From contig JAVEVE010000004.1 of NCBI GenBank assembly GCA_034005165.1, positions 1-64,000 of the forward strand: 64,000 nt of DNA, read 5' to 3'. Made by a program: the position numbers and the translations under genes. The notes beneath the pieces were generated by a model. That model saw nothing but the letters and a program-made list of their open reading frames with translations. It did not search any database and was not told the DNA's origin. Source of the DNA: UBA1573 sp034005165 (GTDB lineage Bacteria; Pseudomonadota; Alphaproteobacteria; Micavibrionales; Micavibrionaceae). Positions 1 to 8,862 of this stretch are shown here, one piece after another (position 1 is the first letter of the stretch; each line of letters begins with the position of its first letter).

Positions 1-885
1 TCCGAATCTCTCGTGAGTAATGATTATCTGGGTAATTACTGTATCCTGTCTTTGGAAGAAGAAGAATCGGGCGCATTTAAAACTGTCGGAACTGTCGAGA
101 TTCAAGCTACATCCTGCGGATTAGCCGTTAACTCCAGTGCTGAAGATGCCATCCAGCTTTCAGGAAATATTGATCTGAACTTCGGAACAGTTACTATTGC
201 AGGAGATTATGATATCAATGGAGGTGCAGCTGACTTCACCTATTCATCCCTGAGATCCCATGCCTCACGTGTTCTTGATCCTTATTCTGATCTTGAGGTA
301 CCCGAAACCACTCCTTGTACAGCATCTGCTGTGAGAACCGGAACACGGATTACAGGGTCAGGCACAGCTGTTCTTAATCCTGGCGTCTATTGTGGAGACC
401 TGACAGCAACAGGAAATAACAATATTGTCCTTAATCCCGGAGTCTACATCATAGATGGCGGAGACTTTCATATTCAAGGTGGTGGGACGATCACCGGAGA
501 GGGCGTTACTATCATCATGACCAATACAGGTGCTGGCGACTGGGGTAGGTTAACAATATCGGGAAATCGTACAGTACGGATTAGCGCTCCTACCGAAGGA
601 TATTTCGCAGGTGTTGCTTTCTATGTTGATCGAAATTCTCCAGAAGATGTAATTACGCACAGCATTACAGGAACAGCAGACATTCTGATTGATGGTGTTG
701 TCTATGTTCCATCGACCAATCTTGTTTTTGGAGGAACATCTTCTTCACTTTCCGACAATTTTATCGGATGCACAAAGCTGATCGGTCAAATCATATGGTT
801 GCACGGAACACCCGTACTCGGAACGGATTGTGAAGGTAGTGCTGTACGAGAAATCGGTAACCGCGTTGTCAAATTGACGGGCTAA
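1..885 (+). CDS. TadG-like Flp pilus-associated protein, 3' part only
   Basis: The reading frame is open to the left edge of the window, so this is the C-terminal part of a longer protein; the GTG at 13 is probably internal. The visible part is about 294 residues, rich in Gly, Asn, Thr and Ser, with repeated hydrophobic beta-strand-like stretches such as LNPGVYCGDLTATG and LNPGVYIIDGGDFHIQG. Such NPGVY-type repeats occur in TadG-like proteins of tight-adherence pilus loci. It ends 16 bases before two TadE-like genes on the same strand, which supports the assignment to a Tad/Flp locus. The N-terminal membrane segment expected for TadG lies outside the window. The family call comes from repeat style and context, not from a catalytic motif. 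Confidence 0.65.
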   Translation, partial: SESLVSNDYLGNYCILSLEEEESGAFKTVGTVEIQATSCGLAVNSSAEDAIQLSGNIDLNFGTVTIAGDYDINGGAADFTYSSLRSHASRVLDPYSDLEVPETTPCTASAVRTGTRITGSGTAVLNPGVYCGDLTATGNNNIVLNPGVYIIDGGDFHIQGGGTITGEGVTIIMTNTGAGDWGRLTISGNRTVRISAPTEGYFAGVAFYVDRNSPEDVITHSITGTADILIDGVVYVPSTNLVFGGTSSSLSDNFIGCTKLIGQIIWLHGTPVLGTDCEGSAVREIGNRVVKLTG

Positions 886-901
886 TGCTTAAGAGGAATC
901 C

Positions 902-1348
902 ATGAGACTATTCTGGAAAAAATATTCCAAATCAGAATCTGGTGTTGCTGCGGTCGAGTTCTCGATGATTGCGCCAATACTGATTTTGATGATGGTTGGC
1001 CTGATGGATCTGGGCCTTTATGTACGAGACAAAATGAGGCTTGAGCAAATTTCACGCGCAGCAGTTGACTACGTTATGCAGGGAGGTCAGGAAGAGAACA
1101 TAGATCAGGATATTGTCACTTATTACGATTCAGAGAACGCTGAAAAATATACTGTTACAACAGAAAGAATTTGCACCTGCTCAGATGGCGTTGCTCAAAC
1201 CTGCGATGCTGTTAGCTGTGATTTCGGAGACTATTCCCGCCAATATTTTCAAGTCAATGTACAACGCACCTTCGAGACATCTTTTCCTTATCCTGGAATA
1301 CGTAGTGAAATTGATATGAGCGGATTTTCTCGTATGAGACTGGACTAA
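902..1348 (+). CDS. TadE-like pilus assembly protein (first copy)
   Basis: A 148-residue protein with the TadE signature: a short basic N-terminus, then SGVAAVEFSMIAPILILMMV at about residues 17-36, where the Glu sits in the hydrophobic segment as in pseudopilins processed by a TadV-type peptidase. The rest is a periplasmic domain with a cluster of four cysteines (CTC, C, C) at about residues 91-106, which could form disulfides. TadE pseudopilins are thought to support Flp pilus assembly at the inner membrane. An AGAGGA-like ribosome site (aagaggaatcc) precedes the ATG. The next TadE-like gene starts 3 bases after the stop, so the two are surely co-transcribed with the TadG-like gene upstream. 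Confidence 0.85.
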   Translation: MRLFWKKYSKSESGVAAVEFSMIAPILILMMVGLMDLGLYVRDKMRLEQISRAAVDYVMQGGQEENIDQDIVTYYDSENAEKYTVTTERICTCSDGVAQTCDAVSCDFGDYSRQYFQVNVQRTFETSFPYPGIRSEIDMSGFSRMRLD

Positions 1349-1351
1349 ATT

Positions 1352-1783
1352 ATGAGACTCAATCCTATATCCTTTATCAGACACTGGTTTAGAAATGAGG
1401 ACGGCTCAACAGCAGTCGAATTTTCCATGGTTGGAATGGGTTTTATTCTTCTGATGATGGGAATTTTGGAATTTGGTCGCTTTGCATGGACATCAAATGT
1501 TATTGATTATGCGGTTGACGAGGCTGCACGTTATGCCATCCTGCATCAGGACGCTACGACCTCAGAAGTTGAAACCTATGCCAAAGATCGCCTGAACGAC
1601 TACTTTGTCCCAAAAGATGCGCTTAATCTTGATATTCAGAATACCAGTGCTTCTGGTGTGGATTTCATCGAAATATCAGGACACTACCACTTTACATCCA
1701 TGATTAGCGGATTTCTTCCTGAGTCTCTGGCAGAAATTGATTTGAGAGTTTCATCAAGACGGCCGGTTTATGCCTACGATTAG
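1352..1783 (+). CDS. TadE-like pilus assembly protein (second copy)
   Basis: A 143-residue paralogue of the preceding gene, with EDGSTAVEFSMVGMGFILLM near the N-terminus followed by the typical 'EFGRFAWTSN...VDEAARYAI' region after the membrane segment. Unlike the first copy it has no cysteine cluster, so the two are probably not interchangeable. It likely acts as a membrane-anchored pseudopilin in Flp pilus assembly. It is the last gene of the Tad group here and is followed by an intrinsic terminator at 1803-1831. Confidence 0.85.
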   Translation: MRLNPISFIRHWFRNEDGSTAVEFSMVGMGFILLMMGILEFGRFAWTSNVIDYAVDEAARYAILHQDATTSEVETYAKDRLNDYFVPKDALNLDIQNTSASGVDFIEISGHYHFTSMISGFLPESLAEIDLRVSSRRPVYAYD

Positions 1784-1802
1784 TAGGGAATTCCTGAAAA
1801 AT

Positions 1803-1831
1803 AAAACCAGCCGTTTAGGGCTGGTTTTTTT
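1803..1831. terminator. Intrinsic terminator between tadE and the lipoprotein gene
   Basis: Inverted repeat aaccagcc/ggctggtt with a 6-base loop, followed by a T-run on the plus strand and preceded by A's, so it can work in both directions. It lies between convergent genes. Confidence 0.85.
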
Positions 1832-1851
1832 GTTTCTTAAATTCGGACTGA

Positions 1852-2556
1852 CTAGCGACCGCGGGTCGGGAAAGAAGGTGCCGGAATAGACGGGATTACA
1901 GATTCAAGGTTCGGGACACGACCACGAACAGCTGAAGGTATCTTGAAATCTGTCAGATCACGAGACCCATCAATTTCGACAGCTGTTTGGGTTCCTTTTG
2001 TTTTTCCAGGAAGTGTTTGCTCCATGTATTTTATAACGCCAGCCGCATAGTTTTGTGCTTGTGTCAGTTCTGTTTTACAAGCTGCTGCTGCTCTTTGTTC
2101 TTCAATCTGCGCTTTTCTATCTACAAAGCCGATAATTTTTCCGACTGTAGAAGCAGCAACGTTACGTCCCTGGCAAGCATTCAGGAACATATGCAGATAA
2201 GCCTCTCTTACAGGTTTGCTCTCATCGATTTTTCCTGTAGCTTTATTTTTATGTCCGACTCGGATACCAACACATGTATCATCCAGATTGGTTGCCGTTG
2301 CTGTGGCGTTTGCCCAAAGACGGCCAGCGTCAGAGCGTTCTTGTAATGTTGCTTCACAATATTTGTCAGGATAAAGGCCGGATTGTGCAGGACGAGCCAT
2401 CGGAGCGATTTGCGAAACCTGGGCAGCACCTTGTGTCGGAGCAGCATCAGGTTGGTTAGATTGTGGGCGAATAAATCCACCCTGCGTTGCGTTACATCCA
2501 GCAAGAGTTGCTGCCAAAACTGCAGCACCAGCTGCTTTTATAAAATTTGATTTCAT
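1852..2556 (-). CDS. Putative exported lipoprotein, unknown function
   Basis: About 234 residues. The N-terminus has a lipoprotein signal peptide: a Lys-containing start, a hydrophobic Ala-rich stretch and the lipobox LAGC, with the acceptor Cys at about residue 21. The mature protein begins with a Gln/Pro/Ala-rich linker, followed by a region with spaced Cys residues (YCEATL, DTCVGIRV, NACQGR, AACKTEL) and a C-terminal basic tail. I do not recognise the family. The ATG at 2556 is preferred over the GTG at 2562 because an AGAAGG site lies 7-8 bases before it. A strong promoter is visible upstream (2592-2620) and the gene ends at a bidirectional terminator, so it is probably monocistronic. Confidence 0.7.
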   Translation of the reverse strand: MKSNFIKAAGAAVLAATLAGCNATQGGFIRPQSNQPDAAPTQGAAQVSQIAPMARPAQSGLYPDKYCEATLQERSDAGRLWANATATATNLDDTCVGIRVGHKNKATGKIDESKPVREAYLHMFLNACQGRNVAASTVGKIIGFVDRKAQIEEQRAAAACKTELTQAQNYAAGVIKYMEQTLPGKTKGTQTAVEIDGSRDLTDFKIPSAVRGRVPNLESVIPSIPAPSFPTRGR

Positions 2557-2591
2557 GTTCACACCTTCTTAAAATTTTGTTTGTGGATGTG

Positions 2592-2620
2592 ACAATACAG
2601 GTTTTCCGTAAATATGTCAA
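2592..2620 (-). promoter_or_regulatory. Sigma70-type promoter for the lipoprotein gene
   Basis: On the minus strand, TTGACA (2620-2615) and TATTGT (2597-2592) are 17 bases apart, about 36 bases before the ATG at 2556. Five of six -10 bases match the consensus pattern at the key positions. Confidence 0.6.
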
Positions 2621-2660
2621 ATTTTGTATATAGAGGTATTGAACGAGCCGTTCTGCGCAA

Positions 2661-5069
2661 TTATCCGCGCAGACTGGCTCCGGTTTTTTGCTCAACAACG
2701 GCAACGATTTTTTGCGACAAGCCCTCGATTTCCGCGTCTGTCAGGGTATGGTCACGCGGTTGGAGCGTTACTGCTATCGCTACGGACTTTTTACCCTCTT
2801 CGACGCCTTTACCCGTATAAATATCAAAGATATCAACATTGACAATCATATTGCGGTCTACAGATTTAATAGCACGAACGAAATTGTCCGCTTCGACACC
2901 ACTATCTGCCAGAAATGCAAAGTCACGTTTTACGGGTTGGAAGGATGGCAAATCAACAAGGGGCAGAGCTGTGCCTTTTTTCTTTTGCTCGGGAATTTTT
3001 TCGAGGAACAATTCAAAACCCACAACTTTGTCAGAGATTTTCATCTTATCCAGTAGTTTGGGATGGATTTCACCGAAATAAGCGATGATATTTGGCCCCA
3101 GTCTTAAAGCACCGGAACGGCCCGGATGGTAATAGTCAGGCGTATCACGGGTCACTTGCAAGTTTCCTGATGGACCACCGCAAGCACTGATCGCGCGCAA
3201 GACATCTGCTTTTACATCATAAATATCCACGTCGCGGGATGCAGTTTCACCTGTCCAGTGCTTACTGCCAATTGATCCTGTTCGAATACCGGTCGCCATG
3301 ACAGGCTGTTCATCTGCATTGGCCCCGAAGAACACAGGCCCGACTTCAAAGAGTGCTGCATTCGGATGTCCGCGGTCTGCGTTGCGGCTTGCTGCCTCGA
3401 TCAGGTTCGGCAGAATAGATGGGCGCATTTGCGCTAGGTCCACACTAATCGGATTGAGCAGTTTCAAACGAGCGGCTTGCTGGTTTGCGTCTGCCCCAAA
3501 ATCATGTGCCAGTTCTTCCGCCATGAAGGACCATGTAATACATTCCTGAAGGCCTGAGGCTGCCAGAGCATTTCTTGCCTTTCTGGATTTCATGCCATTT
3601 GGCGTTTCTGCACCCTTCGCGACTGCCCCGTCTTTCAATACAGAAACGCTTGGGATTTCCGCATAGCCTCGGATACGCGCAATCTCTTCGATCAAATCTT
3701 CAACACCGAAGATATCAGGGCGCCAGCTTGGTGTTGTGACAGACCAATCCGCCGCAACTGCGAAACCCAGTGATTCCAAAATAGCTTTTTGGTCATCAGC
3801 AGATACATCTGCGCCGATACGTTTCACGTAGCGGGATGGGTCATATTTATATGTTTTTACACATTCTGGAACTTCACCAGCTTTAACCACTGTTCCAGCT
3901 TCTCCACCACACAGATCAAGAATCATTTGTGTGGCAAGCTCTACTGCCTCAACAGTGAATGCAGGATCGATACCGCGTTCAAAGCGGTAACGTGCATCGG
4001 AAATCACGCCAAGGTCACGGCCAGCACGAGCGATTTTCATCGGATCGAAATACGCGCATTCCAGATAGACATTGGTTGTTGTTTCTTCACAGCCTGTTTT
4101 TGTGCCGCCGACGATACCACCCAATCCCAAGACGCCTGAATCGTCGCAGACCGCAACGGTCCCGTCTTCCAGAGTGTAGGATTTATCATTGAGCGCATCG
4201 AGTGTTTCGCCTTTTTTACTGAGGCGCACAGTAATGTTCCCTGTCAGTTTATCCGCATCAAAGACGTGCAGTGGGCGCGACAAGCCGATACAGAAATAGT
4301 TTGTAATATCCACCAGCGCGGAAATCGGGCGAAGACCAATTGCTTTCAAACGGTTTTGCAGCCAATCAGGAGACGGGCCATTCTTTACGCCCTTAATCAA
4401 ACGTCCCATAAACAGAGGGCAGGCTTGCTTATTGTCTCCATCAAAATCGAGGGTGACTTTTGGAGACGATTCAAATTTGCTCTCGATTTTCGAGGAGGCT
4501 AGCGGTTTCAAAGTTCCCAAGCCTGCTGCTGCCAGATCACGTGCAATCCCTCTGATCCCCGCGCAATCAGGGCGGTTTGGCGTTACGTTGATTTCAATGA
4601 CAGGATCGTTAAGGCCAAAAATTTCGGCGAGCGGTGTGCCTATAGGCGTGTCCACAGGCAGATCAATAATGCCCTGATGATCTTCGCCCAAATTCATTTC
4701 GCGGGCGGAGGCCATCATGCCGTTTGATTCTACGTCACGGATTTTTGTTTTCTTCATGGTCATATCAAGACCCGGGACGTAGCTGCCTTCCGGTGCAAGA
4801 ATCGCCTTCATGCCTGCGCGTGCGTTTGGCGCGCCACAGACGACTTGAAGCATACCGTTTTCTGTTTTGACTTGGCAGACACGCAGACGATCTGCGTTCG
4901 GGTGTTGCACAGCCTCGACCACTTCAACGACTTTGAACGGCGCGTAAACAGCTGCGCGATCTTCTACGCCTTCGACTTCTAAACCGACATCCGTCAGCTT
5001 CTCAACGATTTGTTCGAGCGTTGCATCTGTATCCAGATAATCTTTTAACCAGCTTAATGTGAATTTCAT
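2661..5069 (-). CDS. pheT: Phenylalanyl-tRNA synthetase beta subunit
   Basis: An 802-residue protein of normal length for bacterial PheT. It starts with the usual MKFTLSWLKDYL, followed by an EMAP-II-like tRNA-binding domain (about residues 40-150, with HPNADRLRVCQV), then B3/B4 (editing) and B5 domains, a catalytic-like core, and a C-terminal ferredoxin-fold anticodon-binding domain (PSFQPVKRDFAF, about 710-802). With PheS it forms the alpha2-beta2 enzyme that charges tRNA-Phe in the cytoplasm; the beta subunit also hydrolyses Tyr-tRNA-Phe. It lies 20 bases downstream of pheS and the two are co-transcribed. Confidence 0.97.
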   Translation of the reverse strand: MKFTLSWLKDYLDTDATLEQIVEKLTDVGLEVEGVEDRAAVYAPFKVVEVVEAVQHPNADRLRVCQVKTENGMLQVVCGAPNARAGMKAILAPEGSYVPGLDMTMKKTKIRDVESNGMMASAREMNLGEDHQGIIDLPVDTPIGTPLAEIFGLNDPVIEINVTPNRPDCAGIRGIARDLAAAGLGTLKPLASSKIESKFESSPKVTLDFDGDNKQACPLFMGRLIKGVKNGPSPDWLQNRLKAIGLRPISALVDITNYFCIGLSRPLHVFDADKLTGNITVRLSKKGETLDALNDKSYTLEDGTVAVCDDSGVLGLGGIVGGTKTGCEETTTNVYLECAYFDPMKIARAGRDLGVISDARYRFERGIDPAFTVEAVELATQMILDLCGGEAGTVVKAGEVPECVKTYKYDPSRYVKRIGADVSADDQKAILESLGFAVAADWSVTTPSWRPDIFGVEDLIEEIARIRGYAEIPSVSVLKDGAVAKGAETPNGMKSRKARNALAASGLQECITWSFMAEELAHDFGADANQQAARLKLLNPISVDLAQMRPSILPNLIEAASRNADRGHPNAALFEVGPVFFGANADEQPVMATGIRTGSIGSKHWTGETASRDVDIYDVKADVLRAISACGGPSGNLQVTRDTPDYYHPGRSGALRLGPNIIAYFGEIHPKLLDKMKISDKVVGFELFLEKIPEQKKKGTALPLVDLPSFQPVKRDFAFLADSGVEADNFVRAIKSVDRNMIVNVDIFDIYTGKGVEEGKKSVAIAVTLQPRDHTLTDAEIEGLSQKIVAVVEQKTGASLRG

Positions 5070-5089
5070 TTTGTATCTCTTTTAAAAAT

Positions 5090-6181
5090 CTATTTTGTGG
5101 CGCGGTTCGGACGGTCAAGCGGATCAAATCCGTAATGGCTTAACCAGCGTGTGTCGCTCTCAAAGAAGCTTCGCAAATCAGGAATGCCGTATTTCAGCAT
5201 CGTTGCGCGTTCCAATCCCATCCCGAATGCGAAACCTTGGTATTCTTCAGGGTCTAGTCCGCAATTTCTCAAGACATTCGGGTGAACCATACCGGAACCA
5301 AGAATTTCCAGCCATTTTTGATCCTCAGTTTTCGGCGCACGTCCCAAACGAAGCTCTCCGTTTTCTTTCCAGTAGCCAATATCGACTTCAGCACTTGGTT
5401 CCGTGAACGGAAAGAAGCTTGGACGGAAACGCACAGGCAAATCATCAATATTAAAGAATGCACGAACAAAATCAGACAGGCATCCTTTTAAATGCGCCAT
5501 CGTTACATTCTTATCAATGTAGAGACATTCCATCTGGTGAAAGACTGGTGTGTGAGTCATGTCCCAATCGGAACGGTAGCATCGACCAAAGCAAATAATT
5601 TTATGCGGAGGATTGTTGTTCTGCATATGACGGATTTGAACTGTCGATGTATGCGTCCGTAAAACTTTCTTTTGCGCCTCACCCTCTTGACGTTCGTCAT
5701 TCGGCAAATAGAAGGTATCGTGCATTTCACGCGCAGGGTGCCCCAGCGGGAAGTTCAATGCTGTGAAATTGTGGAAGTCGTCTTCAAGATCAGGGCCTTC
5801 GGCGACGCTAAAGCCCATATCGGCAAAAATAGAAACAAGTTCATCTACTGTTTGTGAAATCGGGTGAACCGCCCCTTTGCGTTCAGGACGGGTGGTGAGC
5901 GTCACATCAAGCGTTTCGGCTGCCAGACGGGCATCCATTTCTTGGGCTTTGAGTTGTGAGGCCTGTTTTTCAATGAGGGCTGCAATTTCGTCTTTCAGGA
6001 CGTTAAGCTCTGCGCCTGCTGTTTTGCGCTCTTCAGGGGACATCCCCCCCAGCGTCTTCATCAAATCCGTAATACGTCCTTTTTTGCCCAATGCCTCAAC
6101 ACGGACATTTTCTAGACTTGTCATATCATTTGCGGACGCAACAAGGTCCACCAGTTCTTTCTTTAAAGCTGCAGTATCCAT
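5090..6181 (-). CDS. pheS: Phenylalanyl-tRNA synthetase alpha subunit
   Basis: A 363-residue class II synthetase subunit. The N-terminal coiled-coil arm (about residues 1-90) is followed by the catalytic core with motif 2 (GRCYRSDWDMTHTPVFHQME) and motif 3 (FGMGLERATMLKYGIPDLR). It carries out ATP-dependent activation of Phe and transfer to tRNA-Phe together with PheT. An AGAGGAAAT-type ribosome site precedes the ATG. In many bacteria pheST follows rpmI-rplT; here three unrelated genes lie between rplT and pheS. Confidence 0.97.
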   Translation of the reverse strand: MDTAALKKELVDLVASANDMTSLENVRVEALGKKGRITDLMKTLGGMSPEERKTAGAELNVLKDEIAALIEKQASQLKAQEMDARLAAETLDVTLTTRPERKGAVHPISQTVDELVSIFADMGFSVAEGPDLEDDFHNFTALNFPLGHPAREMHDTFYLPNDERQEGEAQKKVLRTHTSTVQIRHMQNNNPPHKIICFGRCYRSDWDMTHTPVFHQMECLYIDKNVTMAHLKGCLSDFVRAFFNIDDLPVRFRPSFFPFTEPSAEVDIGYWKENGELRLGRAPKTEDQKWLEILGSGMVHPNVLRNCGLDPEEYQGFAFGMGLERATMLKYGIPDLRSFFESDTRWLSHYGFDPLDRPNRATK

Positions 6182-6280
6182 TATTTCCTCTTTGAGGGGC
6201 TATTTTTGCAGCATTTTCAAGGAAACCGCAAGCAAGAAACGCTTGGACTTGTAGGTCCTAACCGCAAGGTTCGGTTACGT

Positions 6281-7357
6281 CTAGAATGGATAAGTCACCT
6301 TAATCGGTAAAAGTCGGGGCTGCCCCACGCCCAGCAGCATCAGGCTAGTTTTTTCAGGAATACCGGTCATCTGATCCAGAAAACTTTTCCAATATCCTTT
6401 GTTATGCGCATTCTTTCCGAATATATAGCTGGGCAACCTGACCAAAGGTGCGTCTACTGCACGCTGAATCAATCCGGATTGAAAGATTGTCTGTCCACTC
6501 ATGTAAGAGTCTTGCTTATTACACAAATGAACCAAATGTGTACTTCCATCGCACTCCAGATGGAATGATTTCTCATTATAAATCACACTCAAATCTACAG
6601 GATGATTGATATAGGGCATGTCCATTTGCTCAAAGACATCTGCATTACATCTTCTAAGCATTCCTGCAACCTTCCCTTCTAAGGGCGAGGACTGAAATCT
6701 ATCTTCTTGATATTTCCATTCGCTTTTTCCCAAAAACCACCGGTCCGCATCGGCAAGCATGTTAATCTGGGCGCTATCAGGACTCTCTCTTATCTTATCT
6801 AGGAAATCAGGGCGGGAAACCAAAAAGTCGTAAATGGAACGGAGGTCATAACGTTCGTCTCCACTGTGGTGTGAAAGAACCGAATCCATAACAGCCAGAC
6901 CATGCAGAAGAAAAATAGCTTCATTCTTATTCAAAAGGCCATATTGCGCCCTGATATTGTCATTCATGGCCGACAGGAAAACTTCACCAGGATCAATTGC
7001 CAGATAGGCCAGAGAAATCAGAAGCTTGCGCATCTCTTTAACACTTATGACATGGGCTACCCTTGTCGCCTCCTCAACCATTGGTGTGAGCAGGATTTTG
7101 GGCGGGCAATATCTTTCGCGGCTAAAATCATCAAAAATATGGTAGATCGCAACACCGCTTTCGCGTGTATTTTTATTCTCGAAATTTCTGATCCAGCGTG
7201 CGATGAAATTTTGCATAGGCGCTATTGGATTTGTGCGCAGGGACGTAGCCGCACGCAGGAGGCTCAGGACTCTTTGCCAGCTTTCTGTACCATCAAATTC
7301 CAGACTTCCTTGACCTTCCGCCCTTTGGGCAAAATCTCTGGTTAGTGAGCAATTCAC
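6281..7357 (-). CDS. Protein with C-terminal RAP-like domain, unknown role
   Basis: 358 residues, GTG start with an AGGGAAA-type ribosome site. The N-terminal two thirds look alpha-helical, with no motif I recognise. The C-terminal part, from about residue 230 to 330, resembles the RAP domain (restriction-endonuclease-like fold; known from FASTK and organelle RNA-binding proteins): VDLSVIYNEKSFHLECDGST, then a spaced His and 'GQTIFQSGLIQRAVDAPLVR' leading to LPSYIFGK. The hallmark E-x-DG-x-x-H and the later hydrophobic strand are present. RAP proteins act on RNA, so an RNA-processing or ribosome-related role is possible, but this is inference. It is on the same strand as pheST, about 100 bases upstream of pheS. 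Confidence 0.6.
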   Translation of the reverse strand: MNCSLTRDFAQRAEGQGSLEFDGTESWQRVLSLLRAATSLRTNPIAPMQNFIARWIRNFENKNTRESGVAIYHIFDDFSRERYCPPKILLTPMVEEATRVAHVISVKEMRKLLISLAYLAIDPGEVFLSAMNDNIRAQYGLLNKNEAIFLLHGLAVMDSVLSHHSGDERYDLRSIYDFLVSRPDFLDKIRESPDSAQINMLADADRWFLGKSEWKYQEDRFQSSPLEGKVAGMLRRCNADVFEQMDMPYINHPVDLSVIYNEKSFHLECDGSTHLVHLCNKQDSYMSGQTIFQSGLIQRAVDAPLVRLPSYIFGKNAHNKGYWKSFLDQMTGIPEKTSLMLLGVGQPRLLPIKVTYPF

Positions 7358-7437
7358 GTGCGCTTTCCCTGTTTTTTCTTTTCTTGTTTAGAGAAGACTA
7401 TATTTACTATTATGACTAACCGCAAGTCTAAGTTCAG

Positions 7438-8115
7438 CTATTTCCACAAAATCCCTACCAAGTCCTGAATTTGGTCAATAATATAATGCGTCTTTGATGC
7501 TTCCAATCTTTTTCGGGAGAAGCACCCCCATGTCACGGAAATACTAGTCATACCGAGCGAGCGTGCGATTTCAGGCTCTTCCAGCGAGTCCCCTATAATA
7601 AAAGATTCTTCAGGTCTATAATCGTGCTCTTCCATTATCCTTTTAAGACGGTCAAGTTTATTCATCTTTGTGATCTGGCTTTTATCAAAAGCTGTATTTC
7701 CCGAAATATGCTTGAATTTATGATGAATATGGAGGGTTGCCATTTGCTCTTCCAGATGCCCTTGAATATGGTTGCTTAGCACCATCATAGTTAAGCCGTT
7801 ATCAAGAAGCAGGTCCAACGTTTCCATTGCACCTTCGCGGAGCAGTGCAGTTTTCGATCTCTCTTGGTATTCTATAAAGAATGCCTCACCGAACGGGCCT
7901 ACATTGGCTAGATAGGTATCTGTATCAACGCCATTACGGTTGTAAAAGTGGATTAACGGAAAATCCATTGTGTCCCGATAGGTTTCCATGGTCAGTTCGG
8001 AAACCCCCGCTAAACGGAGTGTGGCATTTGATCCAGCCAAATTGGCATAAGAATCGTCAATCAGAGTGCCGTTCCAGTCAAAAATGCCGAACTTATATGT
8101 GAGTTTTGTTGACAT
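7438..8115 (-). CDS. HAD-superfamily hydrolase, phosphoglycolate phosphatase-like
   Basis: 225 residues from the ATG at 8115, which has an AGGGAA site about 10 bases upstream; longer frames up to 8271 would add sequence unlike the family. Motif I is GIFDWNGTLIDD, where the Asp nucleophile is kept but the usual second Asp is Asn, a known variation in some HAD subgroups. Motif II is VLSNH (Ser), the motif III Lys is likely in 'FDKSQITKMNK', and motif IV is FIIGDSLEEPEIA. A helical cap domain lies between motifs I and II. It likely hydrolyses a small phosphorylated metabolite; the substrate cannot be told. It starts only 27 bases from a divergent gene. Confidence 0.8.
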   Translation of the reverse strand: MSTKLTYKFGIFDWNGTLIDDSYANLAGSNATLRLAGVSELTMETYRDTMDFPLIHFYNRNGVDTDTYLANVGPFGEAFFIEYQERSKTALLREGAMETLDLLLDNGLTMMVLSNHIQGHLEEQMATLHIHHKFKHISGNTAFDKSQITKMNKLDRLKRIMEEHDYRPEESFIIGDSLEEPEIARSLGMTSISVTWGCFSRKRLEASKTHYIIDQIQDLVGILWK

Positions 8116-8142
8116 AATAATATATTCCCTATAAAAAGCTGC

Positions 8143-8793
8143 ATGCTTGAATATCATCCCCTTTACAGAAGTGCCATATCCAAAATCCGCCATGATTTTG
8201 GGGCGTCCGCATTTGAAAATACAGCCCTTTCCCATGTTCTGATGGTTGGGGCCGATCTGGATAAAGAGCATGTGGGGACTTTGGGAACACGCGATACGCA
8301 GTACATGTATTCGCTAACTCTGCATTTGGGATTACTGGGATTTCTTCTTCCCAAGACCCCATTGATTGAGTCAATGAACATCAAAGATTCCCCGGATCAG
8401 GATTTCCTGAAATATTCCAAAGCATGCAATATTCTTGCGATATGCCGCATCCCTTATCTAGTTGACAATCTTGATGTTAATGGGCCACTTGGATTGAAAA
8501 TAAGTGCGCATCATTTTCTATCCGGTGCATGGCGTAAGGCTGCCGAACTGTCACAGCCCGACTTTATTTTTACTTTCGGCGGGGCAGCTGAAATTGGACC
8601 AGATTTTTTTACGGGCGACACGTACGCCCCGCTTTCCTCCGAATGTCTTCAAGAAGGCTTCAGATATGTCAGTCCACCTGACATACCCTACCATTCTCCT
8701 TGTGGGCTTTCCGTCAAGCGGGAGCGCATTTCTGATCTTATAAGTGTAGCGGCACCGCCCATTTCAGCCTATCTACAACGAAATTTTGCTTAA
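8143..8793 (+). CDS. Hypothetical protein, orphan
   Basis: 216 residues with no family I recognise. It is mostly hydrophobic and mixed, with no signal peptide or clear membrane helix, and contains several Pro-rich loops near the C-terminus. The ATG at 8143 has only a weak ribosome site; an inner ATG at 8242 is possible. It is divergent from the HAD gene, whose start is 27 bases away, so its promoter would have to lie inside or over the neighbouring gene. The long open frame and the terminator right after it (8811-8837) argue that it is real. Confidence 0.55.
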   Translation: MLEYHPLYRSAISKIRHDFGASAFENTALSHVLMVGADLDKEHVGTLGTRDTQYMYSLTLHLGLLGFLLPKTPLIESMNIKDSPDQDFLKYSKACNILAICRIPYLVDNLDVNGPLGLKISAHHFLSGAWRKAAELSQPDFIFTFGGAAEIGPDFFTGDTYAPLSSECLQEGFRYVSPPDIPYHSPCGLSVKRERISDLISVAAPPISAYLQRNFA

Positions 8794-8810
8794 TTTTTTT
8801 CTAATAAGCA

Positions 8811-8840
8811 AATGGCCCACTTATACAGTGGGCCATTGTT
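8811..8840. terminator. Bidirectional terminator downstream of rplT
   Basis: A perfect 10-base inverted repeat, aatggcccac (8811-8820) and gtgggccatt (8828-8837), with a 7-base loop, lies between the convergent orphan gene and rplT. T-rich stretches follow on both strands, though not immediately. Confidence 0.7.
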
Positions 8841-8862
8841 ATTCGTCTTTTCCTGAAATGTC

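Noticed and set aside
2614..2842. Short plus-strand frames at the 3' end of pheT
   Set aside because: They lie antisense to conserved PheT sequence and have no support.
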